Source of the DNA: Streptomyces subrutilus
Lineage (GTDB): Bacteria > Actinomycetota > Actinomycetes > Streptomycetales > Streptomycetaceae
DNA: 64,000 nt
Reading direction: 5' to 3'
Assembly (NCBI RefSeq): GCF_008704535.1
Contig: NZ_CP023701.1
Span: forward strand, 2,728,001 to 2,792,000
Position numbers and translations under genes: made by a program. The notes below the pieces were generated by a model. The model did not search any database, had not been told where the DNA came from, and saw nothing but the letters and a program-made list of their open reading frames with translations. Numbering within the stretch: the first letter of the stretch is position 1; the number at the start of each line of letters is the position of its first letter. Of the stretch, positions 8,692-15,996 are shown one piece after another.

Positions 8692-8800
8692 GGGCTGCTG
8701 TCGCCGCAGGGGAATCCGGTGTGAATCCGGAACTGTCCCGCAACGGTATGAAATGCACCCATCGGTGCATCCGCAAGTCCGAGGACCTGCCGACAGCGCA
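8692..8800 (+). ncRNA. Cobalamin (adenosylcobalamin) riboswitch in the nrdAB leader
   Basis: The leader holds the conserved GGGAATCCGGTGTGAATCC segment (8709 onward), the CCCGCAAC core, and the B12 box AGTCCGAGGACCTGCCGAC (about 8775-8793). The 173 bases from the end of the aptamer to the GTG form the expression platform. A candidate terminator pairs GGGGTGTG (8890-8897) with CGCACCCC (8925-8932), and the Shine-Dalgarno lies in a short GGGAGAGCTCCC palindrome. In S. coelicolor a B12 riboswitch shuts off class Ia nrdABS when coenzyme B12 allows the class II enzyme to work, and the same logic is expected here. Confidence 0.92.
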
Positions 8801-8973
8801 CCCGGCTCGACCGAACCGGGTGCCGATACGTCCGGGCCTCGCGGTTGGGCCGGTGGACGCCATGCGGTGCACGTACCGCCCACCCTGTCGGGGTGTGCGC
8901 GTGCGCATCCCCGCGTGCGCCCCTCGCACCCCGCCCCGCCGAAGACCGGGCCGAGCGAGGGAGAGCTCCCGCC

Positions 8974-11370
8974 GTGACCATCGCGCCTTCCGCACCGCGC
9001 GCCGAGTCCGTTCCGTCCACGGTCCTCACGGGACCGGGCGAAGGTCCCGGGGCCGCGATCCTGCGCACCCTCACCGAGCTGACGGCCGACCTGCCGGACA
9101 CCGACCCGGGCCGGGTCGCCGCCGCCGCGCTGCGCGGCCGCAGCTCCGTCGCGGACGAGGCGGAGCTGCGCGGCCTGGCCACCGAGGCGGCCGCCGGGCT
9201 GATCTCCGAGGACCCGGCCTACTCCCGGCTCGCGGCCCGGCTGCTGACGCTGGCCGTGGCCGAGGAGGCCGCCGGCCAGGGCGCCACCTCCTTCTCCGCC
9301 TCCGTCGCCGTCGGTCACCGCGAGGGCCTGATCGCCGACCGCACCGCCGCCTTCGTGGCGGCGCACGCGGCCCGCCTGGACTCGCTGGTCGAGCTGGCGC
9401 TCGCCGAGGGCGCCGACGACCGCTTCGGCTTCTTCGGCCTGCGGACCCTGCACAGCCGCTACCTGCTGCGCCACCCGATCACCCGCCAGGTCGTGGAGAC
9501 CCCGCAGTTCTTCATGCTGCGCGTGGCCTGCGGTCTCGCGGAGGACGACAGCGTGCGCGCCGTCGAGGAAGTGGCCTCGCTGTACCGGCTGATGAGCCGC
9601 CTCGACTACCTGCCGTCCTCCCCCACCCTCTTCAACTCCGGCACCCGGCACCCGCAGATGTCCTCCTGCTACCTGCTGGACTCCCCGCTGGACGAGCTCG
9701 ACTCGATCTACGACCGCTACCACCAGGTCGCGCGGCTGTCGAAGCACGCCGGCGGCATCGGCCTCTCGTACTCGCGCATCCGCGCCCGCGGTTCGCTGAT
9801 CCGCGGCACCAACGGCCACTCCAACGGCATCGTGCCGTTCCTGAAGACCCTCGACGCCTCCGTCGCCGCCGTGAACCAGGGGGGCCGCCGCAAGGGCGCC
9901 GCCGCCGTCTACCTGGAGACCTGGCACGCGGACATCGAGGAGTTCCTGGAGCTGCGCGACAACACCGGCGAGGACCAGCGCCGCACGCACAACCTGAACC
10001 TCGCGCACTGGGTGCCGGACGAGTTCATGCGCCGCGTCAACGCCGACGCCCCGTGGTCGCTCTTCTCCCCCGCCGAGGTCCCGGAGCTGGTGGACCTGTG
10101 GGGCGAGGAGTTCGACGCCGCCTACCGCAAGGCCGAGGCGGACGGCCTGGCCCGCAAGACCATGCCCGCCCGCGAGCTGTACGGCCGGATGATGCGCACC
10201 CTCGCGCAGACCGGCCAGGGCTGGATGACCTTCAAGGACGCGTCCAACCGCACCGCGAACCAGACCGCCGAGCCGGGCACGGTCGTGCACTCGTCCAACC
10301 TGTGCACCGAGATCATCGAGGTCACCGACGACGGCGAGACGGCCGTCTGCAACCTCGGCTCGGTCAACCTGGGCGCGTTCGTCCTGACGGAGACGGGCGA
10401 CATCGACTGGGAGCGGCTGGACGAGACCGTCCGCACCGCCGTGACCTTCCTCGACCGCGTGGTGGACATCAACTTCTACCCGACCGAGCAGGCCGGCCGC
10501 TCCAACGCCCGCTGGCGTCCGGTGGGTCTGGGCGCGATGGGCCTCCAGGACGTCTTCTTCAAGCTGAAGCTGCCGTTCGACTCCCCCGAGGCGAAGGCCC
10601 TGTCCACGAAGCTCTCCGAGCGGATCATGCTCGCCGCGTACGAGGCCTCCTGCGACCTCGCCGAGAAGAACGGCCCGCTGCCGGCCTGGGAGCAGACCCG
10701 GACCGCGCGCGGCGTCCTGCACCCCGACCACTACGACGTGGAGCGGAACTGGCCCGAGCGCTGGGACGCGCTGCGCGCCCGGATCGCCGCGACCGGCATG
10801 CGCAACTCGCTGCTGCTGGCCATCGCGCCGACGGCGACGATCGCCTCGATCGCGGGCGTGTACGAGTGCATCGAGCCGCAGGTCTCCAACCTGTTCAAGC
10901 GCGAGACGCTCAGCGGCGAGTTCCTCCAGGTCAACGCGTACCTGGTGGACGAGCTGAAGCGGCTCGGCGTATGGGACGCCCAGAGCCGCGAGGCGCTGCG
11001 CGAGGCCAGCGGGTCCGTGCAGGGCTTCGGCTGGATCCCGGCCGAGGTGCGCGAGCTGTACCGCACGGCGTGGGAGATCCCGCAGCGCGGTCTGATCGAC
11101 ATGGCGGCGGCCCGCACCCCCTACCTCGACCAGTCGCAGTCGCTGAACCTGTTCCTGGAGACGCCCACCATCGGCAAGCTCAGCTCGATGTACGCGTACG
11201 CCTGGAAGCAGGGCCTGAAGACCACCTACTACCTGCGCTCGCGCCCGGCGACGAAGATCGCCCGCGCCGCGCAGGCCACCACCCCGGTGGCGCTCCCGCA
11301 GGCCGCGGCCGACGCGGACGCGCTCGCCTGCTCCCTTGAGAACCCCGAGTCCTGCGAGGCCTGCCAGTAA
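8974..11370 (+). CDS. nrdA: Class Ia ribonucleoside-diphosphate reductase, large (alpha) subunit
   Basis: A 798-residue protein. Catalytic residues follow the E. coli pattern: Cys232 (SSCYLL), the N-x-C-x-E triad Asn442/Cys444/Glu446, Cys459 (AVCNLGSVNL), the radical-transfer pair Tyr752-Tyr753, and the C-terminal shuttle cysteines Cys794 and Cys797 (SCEACQ). It reduces ribonucleoside diphosphates to deoxy forms using the NrdB radical and thioredoxin. The GTG at 8974 follows GAGGGAGA. The ORF is open far upstream, but that part is the riboswitch. The N-terminal 90 residues lack the usual KRDG start of an ATP cone, so dATP feedback may be altered. It is co-transcribed with nrdB through a TAATG overlap and is probably controlled by NrdR and B12. 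Confidence 0.96.
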   Translation: MTIAPSAPRAESVPSTVLTGPGEGPGAAILRTLTELTADLPDTDPGRVAAAALRGRSSVADEAELRGLATEAAAGLISEDPAYSRLAARLLTLAVAEEAAGQGATSFSASVAVGHREGLIADRTAAFVAAHAARLDSLVELALAEGADDRFGFFGLRTLHSRYLLRHPITRQVVETPQFFMLRVACGLAEDDSVRAVEEVASLYRLMSRLDYLPSSPTLFNSGTRHPQMSSCYLLDSPLDELDSIYDRYHQVARLSKHAGGIGLSYSRIRARGSLIRGTNGHSNGIVPFLKTLDASVAAVNQGGRRKGAAAVYLETWHADIEEFLELRDNTGEDQRRTHNLNLAHWVPDEFMRRVNADAPWSLFSPAEVPELVDLWGEEFDAAYRKAEADGLARKTMPARELYGRMMRTLAQTGQGWMTFKDASNRTANQTAEPGTVVHSSNLCTEIIEVTDDGETAVCNLGSVNLGAFVLTETGDIDWERLDETVRTAVTFLDRVVDINFYPTEQAGRSNARWRPVGLGAMGLQDVFFKLKLPFDSPEAKALSTKLSERIMLAAYEASCDLAEKNGPLPAWEQTRTARGVLHPDHYDVERNWPERWDALRARIAATGMRNSLLLAIAPTATIASIAGVYECIEPQVSNLFKRETLSGEFLQVNAYLVDELKRLGVWDAQSREALREASGSVQGFGWIPAEVRELYRTAWEIPQRGLIDMAAARTPYLDQSQSLNLFLETPTIGKLSSMYAYAWKQGLKTTYYLRSRPATKIARAAQATTPVALPQAAADADALACSLENPESCEACQ

Positions 11371-12386
11371 TGAGCTCCAACGACACCAAGAACCTCCTGG
11401 ACCCGGGCTTCGAGCTCACGCTCCGTCCGATGCGCTACCCGGACTTCTACGAGCGCTACCGCGACGCGATCAAGAACACGTGGACGGTGGAGGAGGTCGA
11501 CCTCCACTCGGACGTCGCCGACCTGGCGAAGCTGACCCCCTCCGAGCAGCACATGATCGGCCGGCTCGTGGCGTTCTTCGCGACGGGTGACTCGATCGTC
11601 TCGAACAACCTGGTGCTGACGCTCTACAAGCACGTCAACTCCCCGGAGGCGCGCCTGTACCTGTCGCGCCAGCTGTTCGAGGAGGCCGTGCACGTCCAGT
11701 TCTACCTGACGCTGCTCGACACCTACCTGCCCGACCCGGACGACCGCGCGGCGGCCTTCGACGCGGTCGAGGAGATCCCGTCGATCCGCGAGAAGGCGCA
11801 GTTCTGCTTCCGGTGGATGGACTCGGTCGAGAAGATCGACCGGCTGGAGACGGCCGCCGACCGGCGCCGCTTCCTGCTGAACCTGATCTGCTTCGCGGCG
11901 TGCATCGAGGGCCTGTTCTTCTACGGCGCCTTCGCGTACGTGTACTGGTTCCGTTCGCGCGGCCTGCTGCACGGTCTGGCCACCGGCACGAACTGGGTGT
12001 TCCGTGACGAGACCATGCACATGAACTTCGCGTTCGAGGTCGTGGACACGGTCCGCAAGGAGGAGCCGGAGCTCTTCGACGACGCCCTGCGGCAGCAGGT
12101 CACCGACATGCTGAAGGAGGCCGTGGAGGCGGAGCTGCAGTTCGGGCGCGACCTGTGCGGTGACGGCCTGCCGGGCATGAACACCGAGTCGATGCGCGAG
12201 TACCTGGAGTGCGTCGCGGACCAGCGCCTGGTGCGTCTGGGCTTCCCGCCGGTGTACGGCTCGCAGAACCCGTTCTCCTTCATGGAGCTGCAGGGCGTCC
12301 AGGAGCTGACGAACTTCTTCGAGCGGCGCCCGTCGGCCTACCAGGTCGCGGTCGAGGGCACGGTCGACCTGGACGAGGACTTCTAG
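11370..12386 (+). CDS. nrdB: Class Ia ribonucleotide reductase, small (beta) radical subunit
   Basis: A 338-residue ferritin-like helical protein. Metal ligands are Asp74, Glu105, His108, Glu180, Glu214 and His217. The radical tyrosine is kept as Tyr112, four residues after His108, matching E. coli Tyr122 spacing, so this is a tyrosyl-radical subunit and not a class Ic Phe variant. It generates the radical used by NrdA in the cytoplasm. The ATG overlaps the nrdA stop (TAATG), showing translational coupling. The C-terminus YQVAVEGTVDLDEDF carries the acidic tail that docks on the large subunit. The 3' end overlaps by 3 bp a possible small gene on the other strand. Confidence 0.96.
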   Translation: MSSNDTKNLLDPGFELTLRPMRYPDFYERYRDAIKNTWTVEEVDLHSDVADLAKLTPSEQHMIGRLVAFFATGDSIVSNNLVLTLYKHVNSPEARLYLSRQLFEEAVHVQFYLTLLDTYLPDPDDRAAAFDAVEEIPSIREKAQFCFRWMDSVEKIDRLETAADRRRFLLNLICFAACIEGLFFYGAFAYVYWFRSRGLLHGLATGTNWVFRDETMHMNFAFEVVDTVRKEEPELFDDALRQQVTDMLKEAVEAELQFGRDLCGDGLPGMNTESMREYLECVADQRLVRLGFPPVYGSQNPFSFMELQGVQELTNFFERRPSAYQVAVEGTVDLDEDF

Positions 12387-12649
12387 GCCGCCCGCTCCCC
12401 CGCTCTTGCGGACGTCGGCGCCCGGTGCGCCGTGTGGCCCCGGTGCCGCGCGGCGGACCGGGCGCCGCCGCGCTGTGGGGACCGGTCCGCGGCCGGTGCG
12501 GGGCCCCGCCCCGGGGCCGCCGGCTCGCCGCGGGCCGCGGCGGCGAGCTGCCGGTCGATCCGGCGCTCGCGCAGGGCTCCGTACAGGGCCGGGGCGAGGA
12601 GCGGTGCGGCCAGGGCGAGGACGGTGAGGAGGTTCAGGAGCGTGTTCAC
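12383..12649 (-). CDS. Possible small membrane protein, antisense in the nrdB-nrdS gap
   Basis: An 88-codon reading frame with a GTG at 12649 preceded by GGTGGAG. The product begins MNTLLNLLTVLALAAPLLAPALYGALRERR, a convincing hydrophobic helix followed by positive charges. The remaining 50 residues are Arg/Ala/Gly-rich and of low complexity. Its stop overlaps the nrdB stop on the opposite strand. It fills most of the 344-bp gap before the AraC regulator, which otherwise shows no coding signal. I do not recognise a family. It could be a real single-pass membrane protein or a chance frame in GC-rich DNA. Confidence 0.45.
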   Translation of the reverse strand: MNTLLNLLTVLALAAPLLAPALYGALRERRIDRQLAAAARGEPAAPGRGPAPAADRSPQRGGARSAARHRGHTAHRAPTSARAGERAA

Positions 12650-12684
12650 GGCTCCACCCTCGCCGGGGCGGATCCCACCCGACA

Positions 12685-12721
12685 GTGGCAGGACCGTCAT
12701 GGATCTACGAATTACTGCCAC
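12685..12721. promoter_or_regulatory. Inverted repeat in front of the AraC-type regulator
   Basis: GTGGCAG (12685-12691) and CTGCCAC (12715-12721) are perfect 7-bp arms 23 bp apart, ending 9 bp before the start codon. The position fits an autoregulatory operator, but the binding protein is unknown. Confidence 0.4.
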
Positions 12722-12730
12722 ACTGGGGTC

Positions 12731-13699
12731 ATGCTGAACAACGTGGCCGTGGCCGTGGCCAACGGGGTCGCCCCCTTCGAACTGGGCATCTTCTGCGAGG
12801 TCTTCGGGGTCGACCGGAGCGCGGTGGGCCTGCCCGTCTACGACTTCGCCGTCTGCGCGGCGGAGGACAACCCGCTCGCGGTCGGCGACGGCCACTACGG
12901 CCTCACCCTCCCCCACGGCCCCGACCGGCTGGAGGAGGCGGACCTGATCTGCCTGCCGGCCGACCGCGAGGCCCCCGTCCGCGACTACCCGGCCGCCCTG
13001 CTGGCCTCCCTGCACCGGGCCGTGGACCGCGGGGCACGGGTGCTCAGCGTGTGCAGCGGGGCGTTCGTGCTGGGCGCGGCGGGCCTGCTCGACGACCGGC
13101 GCTGCACCACCCACTGGATGCACGCCCCCGCGCTGGCCCGCCGCTTCCCGCGGGCCCGGGTCGACCCCGACGTGCTGTACGTGGACGAGGGCCCGGTGGT
13201 CACCTCCGCCGGCACCGCCTCCGGCATCGACGCCTGCCTGCACGTGGTCCGCCAGGAGCAGGGCGCCGAGGTGGCCAACACGATCGCCCGGCGGATGGTC
13301 GTGCCCCCGCACCGGGACGGCGGCCAGGCCCAGTACATCCGGCGGCCGCTGCCGCGCACCTCCTGCGACACGGTCGGCGCGGTGATCGGATGGATGGCCC
13401 GCCACCTCGACGGGGAGATCACCGTCGAGCAGCTCGCGGAGCGCGCCCACATGTCCCCCCGGACCTTCGCCCGCCGCTTCCTCCAGGAGACCGGGACCAC
13501 CCCGTACCAGTGGGTGCTGCGCCAGCGGGTCCTGCTGGCCCAGGAGCTGCTGGAGGCCACGGACGAGACGGTCGACGCCATCGCGGGCCGCTGCGGCTTC
13601 GGCAACGCGGCCGCGCTGCGCCACCACTTCCTGCGCGCCCTGGGCACCACCCCGAACGCCTTCCGGCGCGCGTTCCGGGGGCCGCAGGCCGTCGCCTGA
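12731..13699 (+). CDS. nrdS: AraC/GlxA-family regulator (NrdS-like)
   Basis: A 322-residue regulator. Residues 1-190 form a DJ-1/PfpI-like (GATase1) domain with the VCSGAFVLGAAGLLD nucleophile-elbow segment. Residues about 220-318 form a double helix-turn-helix AraC domain (ERAHMSPRTFARRFLQ, then VDAIAGRCGFGNAAALRHHF). The ATG at 12731 starts the typical MLNNVAVAVANGVAPFELGIF of GlxA-type proteins; the ribosome binding site is weak. In S. coelicolor an AraC-like gene, nrdS, follows nrdAB in the B12-controlled operon. Here a 344-bp gap with its own inverted repeat intervenes, so an independent promoter is possible. Target genes are unknown. Confidence 0.8.
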   Translation: MLNNVAVAVANGVAPFELGIFCEVFGVDRSAVGLPVYDFAVCAAEDNPLAVGDGHYGLTLPHGPDRLEEADLICLPADREAPVRDYPAALLASLHRAVDRGARVLSVCSGAFVLGAAGLLDDRRCTTHWMHAPALARRFPRARVDPDVLYVDEGPVVTSAGTASGIDACLHVVRQEQGAEVANTIARRMVVPPHRDGGQAQYIRRPLPRTSCDTVGAVIGWMARHLDGEITVEQLAERAHMSPRTFARRFLQETGTTPYQWVLRQRVLLAQELLEATDETVDAIAGRCGFGNAAALRHHFLRALGTTPNAFRRAFRGPQAVA

Positions 13700-13861
13700 C
13701 CGCGGTGACCGGATCTGGGCCTGGCCGAAAGACGGGGAACACTTGTCCCGAACCCGTCGCCTGGGTAGCCGGACGATGACGTACGGTGAACGGGCCTGGC
13801 CCAGGAAGCCCGCACCGCACTCGGGCCCCGCGCCTCACCACCACAGCCCAGGGGGGCCTGT

Positions 13862-14056
13862 ATGTCCCGCACCGCCCGCATCCTCACCGCCGCCGCGTTC
13901 GCCGCGCTGCTCGTCGGGGGCGCGACCGGCGCCGCCTCCGCGGACAGCGGCTGGGGGTTCGCCGCGCCCGCTCCGGCCCGCTCCGCGCAGCCGCCGGCGG
14001 ACAGCGGCTGGGGGGTCGCTCCCCCCGACAGCGGCTGGGGTTTCGTCCGGAAGTAG
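13862..14056 (+). CDS. Small secreted peptide with three DSGWG repeats
   Basis: A 64-residue precursor. MSRTARILTAAAFAALLVGG and the following residues up to ASA form a clear Sec signal peptide (positive N-region, hydrophobic core, A-x-A cleavage after about residue 27). The predicted mature peptide has 37 residues, beginning DSGWGFAAPAPARS and containing DSGWG three times, with basic residues only at the end (FVRK). A strong GGGGGG Shine-Dalgarno precedes the ATG by 5 bp. It is monocistronic, between nrdS and a powerful terminator. I do not recognise a family: there is no chaplin, rodlin or lantibiotic motif and no cysteine. Function unknown; an extracellular or cell-wall role is plausible. 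Confidence 0.75.
   Translation: MSRTARILTAAAFAALLVGGATGAASADSGWGFAAPAPARSAQPPADSGWGVAPPDSGWGFVRK
13943..14040 (+). repeat. Three exact 14-bp repeats encoding DSGWG
   Basis: GACAGCGGCTGGGG occurs at 13943-13956, 14000-14013 and 14027-14040, all in the same reading frame. Identity at third codon positions indicates recent internal duplication or conversion. Confidence 0.85.
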
Positions 14057-14066
14057 CCGGCGCCGT

Positions 14067-14125
14067 CCACGGCACGCGGCGGGGCCCCGCTCCGGATCGG
14101 AGCGGGGCCCCGCCGCGTGCCGTGG
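14067..14125. terminator. 27-bp perfect hairpin between the DSGWG gene and def
   Basis: The arm at 14067-14093 is perfectly complementary to 14099-14125 around a 5-nt loop. It lies between two convergent genes, 10 bp after the peptide stop and 12 bp from the def stop, so it can serve as a bidirectional terminator. The stem is unusually long. Confidence 0.9.
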
Positions 14126-14137
14126 TGACCGGGGCCG

Positions 14138-14776
14138 CTACGCGTTCGGGACGGTCTCGTAGCGCGGGGTGCCCTCTTCCATCTGCCGCAGCGCGTCCTT
14201 GCGGTCCCGCTTCGAGAGCCGGTCGATGTACAGGTACCCGTACAGGTGGTCGGTCTCGTGCTGGAGGCAGCGGGCGAAGTAGCCGGTGCCGCGCACCTTG
14301 ATCGGGTTGCCCTGCGCGTCCTGGCCGGTCACCTCGGCGTAGTCCGGGCGCGCCAGCGAGGCGTACGCCGTCGGCACGGACAGGCAGCCCTCGTTCGAGT
14401 CGTCCAGGACGCGGGTGCCGGCCGGCAGCTCGACGAGCTTCGGGTTGACCACGACACCGGTGTGCCGGTTGCCGTCGTCGTCGGGGCAGTCGTAGACGAA
14501 GACCTTGGCGTCCACACCGATCTGGTTCGCGGCCAGGCCCACGCCCTCGGCGGCCTTCTGGCTGGCGAACATGTCGTCGATCAGCCGCGCCAGCTCGTCG
14601 CCGAACTCGGTGACGTCCTTGCACTCCCGGTGCAGGACCGGGTTGCCGACCACCGTGATGGGACGGGCGGTGCCACGCTCGCGGTGGGCGAGCTCGCGCT
14701 CCGCGCAGTCCTCGGTGTCCACGACGTACCCGTCGTTCGCCACGGCCTCGACAACCTCGTTCTCCTGCTGCGCCAT
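14138..14776 (-). CDS. def: Peptide deformylase
   Basis: A 212-residue metalloenzyme that removes the formyl group from the N-terminal methionine of new proteins. All three motifs are present: [10 protein letters not shown] (residues 78-87), EGCLSVP (129-135, metal Cys) and QHETDHL (172-178, metal His pair and catalytic Glu). An extra N-terminal segment of about 35 polar residues precedes the core, as in other actinomycete deformylases. The ATG at 14776 starts [12 protein letters not shown]. It stands alone on the minus strand and is convergent with the small peptide gene. Confidence 0.96.
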   Translation of the reverse strand: MAQQENEVVEAVANDGYVVDTEDCAERELAHRERGTARPITVVGNPVLHRECKDVTEFGDELARLIDDMFASQKAAEGVGLAANQIGVDAKVFVYDCPDDDGNRHTGVVVNPKLVELPAGTRVLDDSNEGCLSVPTAYASLARPDYAEVTGQDAQGNPIKVRGTGYFARCLQHETDHLYGYLYIDRLSKRDRKDALRQMEEGTPRYETVPNA

Positions 14777-14857
14777 GTCCGCCGTACGCCTTCCGTAAGT
14801 CCGTCACCGGCGGCAGCCGACGGCCACCGATGTGCCCGTACAGCCTACGGGCACGAC

Positions 14858-15865
14858 TCAGCAGACTTCTTCGAGATCCCGCCACTCACGGCTGCCCGGA
14901 CTGTCCGCGACCCAGCCGTCGAGCAGCCCGCGCACCAGACCGGGCGGCGCCGCGATCCCGCACTCCCGCTCGGGCACCCACAGCGAACCGGATCCGGCCG
15001 TCCGGTGCCCCAGCGGCCCGGGGTGCCCCGGCTCGCTGTGGTCGTGCGGGTCCAGGTGCTCCCCGTCGCCCTCGTCGCTCGGCATCTCGCTCTCCGAGCA
15101 GGTCCGGCACAGCAGCCGCACCGACGAGGACCAGTCCTCGGCGGCGAACCCGGCGTCCGAGGCCAGCTGCTCCAGGGCGTCCCGGTCGGCCTCGGTGGCC
15201 GCCTCCAGCAGCACCACCCAGGTCGGCACCGGGGACGGCGCCCACAGCTCGATCTCGTCGAAGACCGGGTACGAGGGGCCGGCCGCGGTGACCCGCTCCC
15301 CGTGCGGCACCCCGTCGTGGAGCACCACCTCGCCCCAGCGCCGGCCGGACGACGGCAGCGGGATCGACAGGACCTCCAGCCGGGCCGGGTCCAGCCGGCG
15401 GCCCCAGACCACCTCGGCCTCGCCCTCGGGCGACAGCCGCACGGCCGCGCTGCCCAGCTCCATGCCGACCGGTTCGCCGCCGCCCTTGGAACGGTCGCCC
15501 GCGCCGTGCGGATCGCCGGGAACCTTGAGCCCGTACGCCTGCCAGGCCCGGCGGGCCAGCGGCCAGTCCTGCAGCGCCGTCGCCGCGATCCCGACGTTCC
15601 ACCAGTCCGGCGCGCCCGCCTCCCGGTCCAGCAGGGCCACCGCGCGCAGGCCGGCCGACCGGGCCTGCTCCCAGTCGTGCCGGAACTTGTGGAGCAGGGC
15701 CAGATTGAACCAGGACTCGGACAGCCACGGTTCCAGGTCCGCCGCTCTCGTCAGCAGCGCTCCCGCGTCCTCGTACCGACCGTCGCCGATCAGCGTGAAC
15801 GCGCGGTCGGTGGCCTGCCGCCACGAGGCGGAGGGCCGATGCCGTACCTTCCCGAAGATCCTCAC
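14858..15865 (-). CDS. TPR-containing protein of unknown function with a C-terminal Cys cluster
   Basis: A 335-residue protein starting at GTG 15865 (GCGGGA upstream). The first 115 residues carry two to three tetratricopeptide-like helices (FTLIGDGRYEDAGALLTRAADLEPW, SWFNLALLHKFRHDWEQARSAGL). The remainder contains LLCRTCSESEMP and PERECG, which may bind zinc, and an acidic/His-rich segment between them (EGDGEHLDPHDHSEPGH). No signal peptide or membrane segment is visible. It lies upstream of def on the same strand with an 81-bp gap. I do not recognise a characterised family; TPR domains suggest protein-protein contacts. Confidence 0.75.
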   Translation of the reverse strand: MRIFGKVRHRPSASWRQATDRAFTLIGDGRYEDAGALLTRAADLEPWLSESWFNLALLHKFRHDWEQARSAGLRAVALLDREAGAPDWWNVGIAATALQDWPLARRAWQAYGLKVPGDPHGAGDRSKGGGEPVGMELGSAAVRLSPEGEAEVVWGRRLDPARLEVLSIPLPSSGRRWGEVVLHDGVPHGERVTAAGPSYPVFDEIELWAPSPVPTWVVLLEAATEADRDALEQLASDAGFAAEDWSSSVRLLCRTCSESEMPSDEGDGEHLDPHDHSEPGHPGPLGHRTAGSGSLWVPERECGIAAPPGLVRGLLDGWVADSPGSREWRDLEEVC

Positions 15866-15996
15866 GATTCCCGCCTGCCTGGGGGCACCGCCCAGCGGTC
15901 GCTGGGGGACAACGGTGCAGCCTTGCGGACACCCTCACGGACACTCTCACTGGCATCCAACCATGCCCGCTCGGACGGCCGCTCATTACCCATGGG

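Noticed and set aside
11370..12386. NrdB as a class Ic (Mn/Fe, radical Tyr replaced) subunit
   Set aside because: The tyrosine four residues after the first His ligand is present (Tyr112), with E. coli-like spacing of all ligands.
13943..14040. CRISPR-like array from three regularly spaced repeats
   Set aside because: Repeats are only 14 bp, spacers are unequal (43 and 13 bp) and all lie in frame inside a signal-peptide-bearing ORF.
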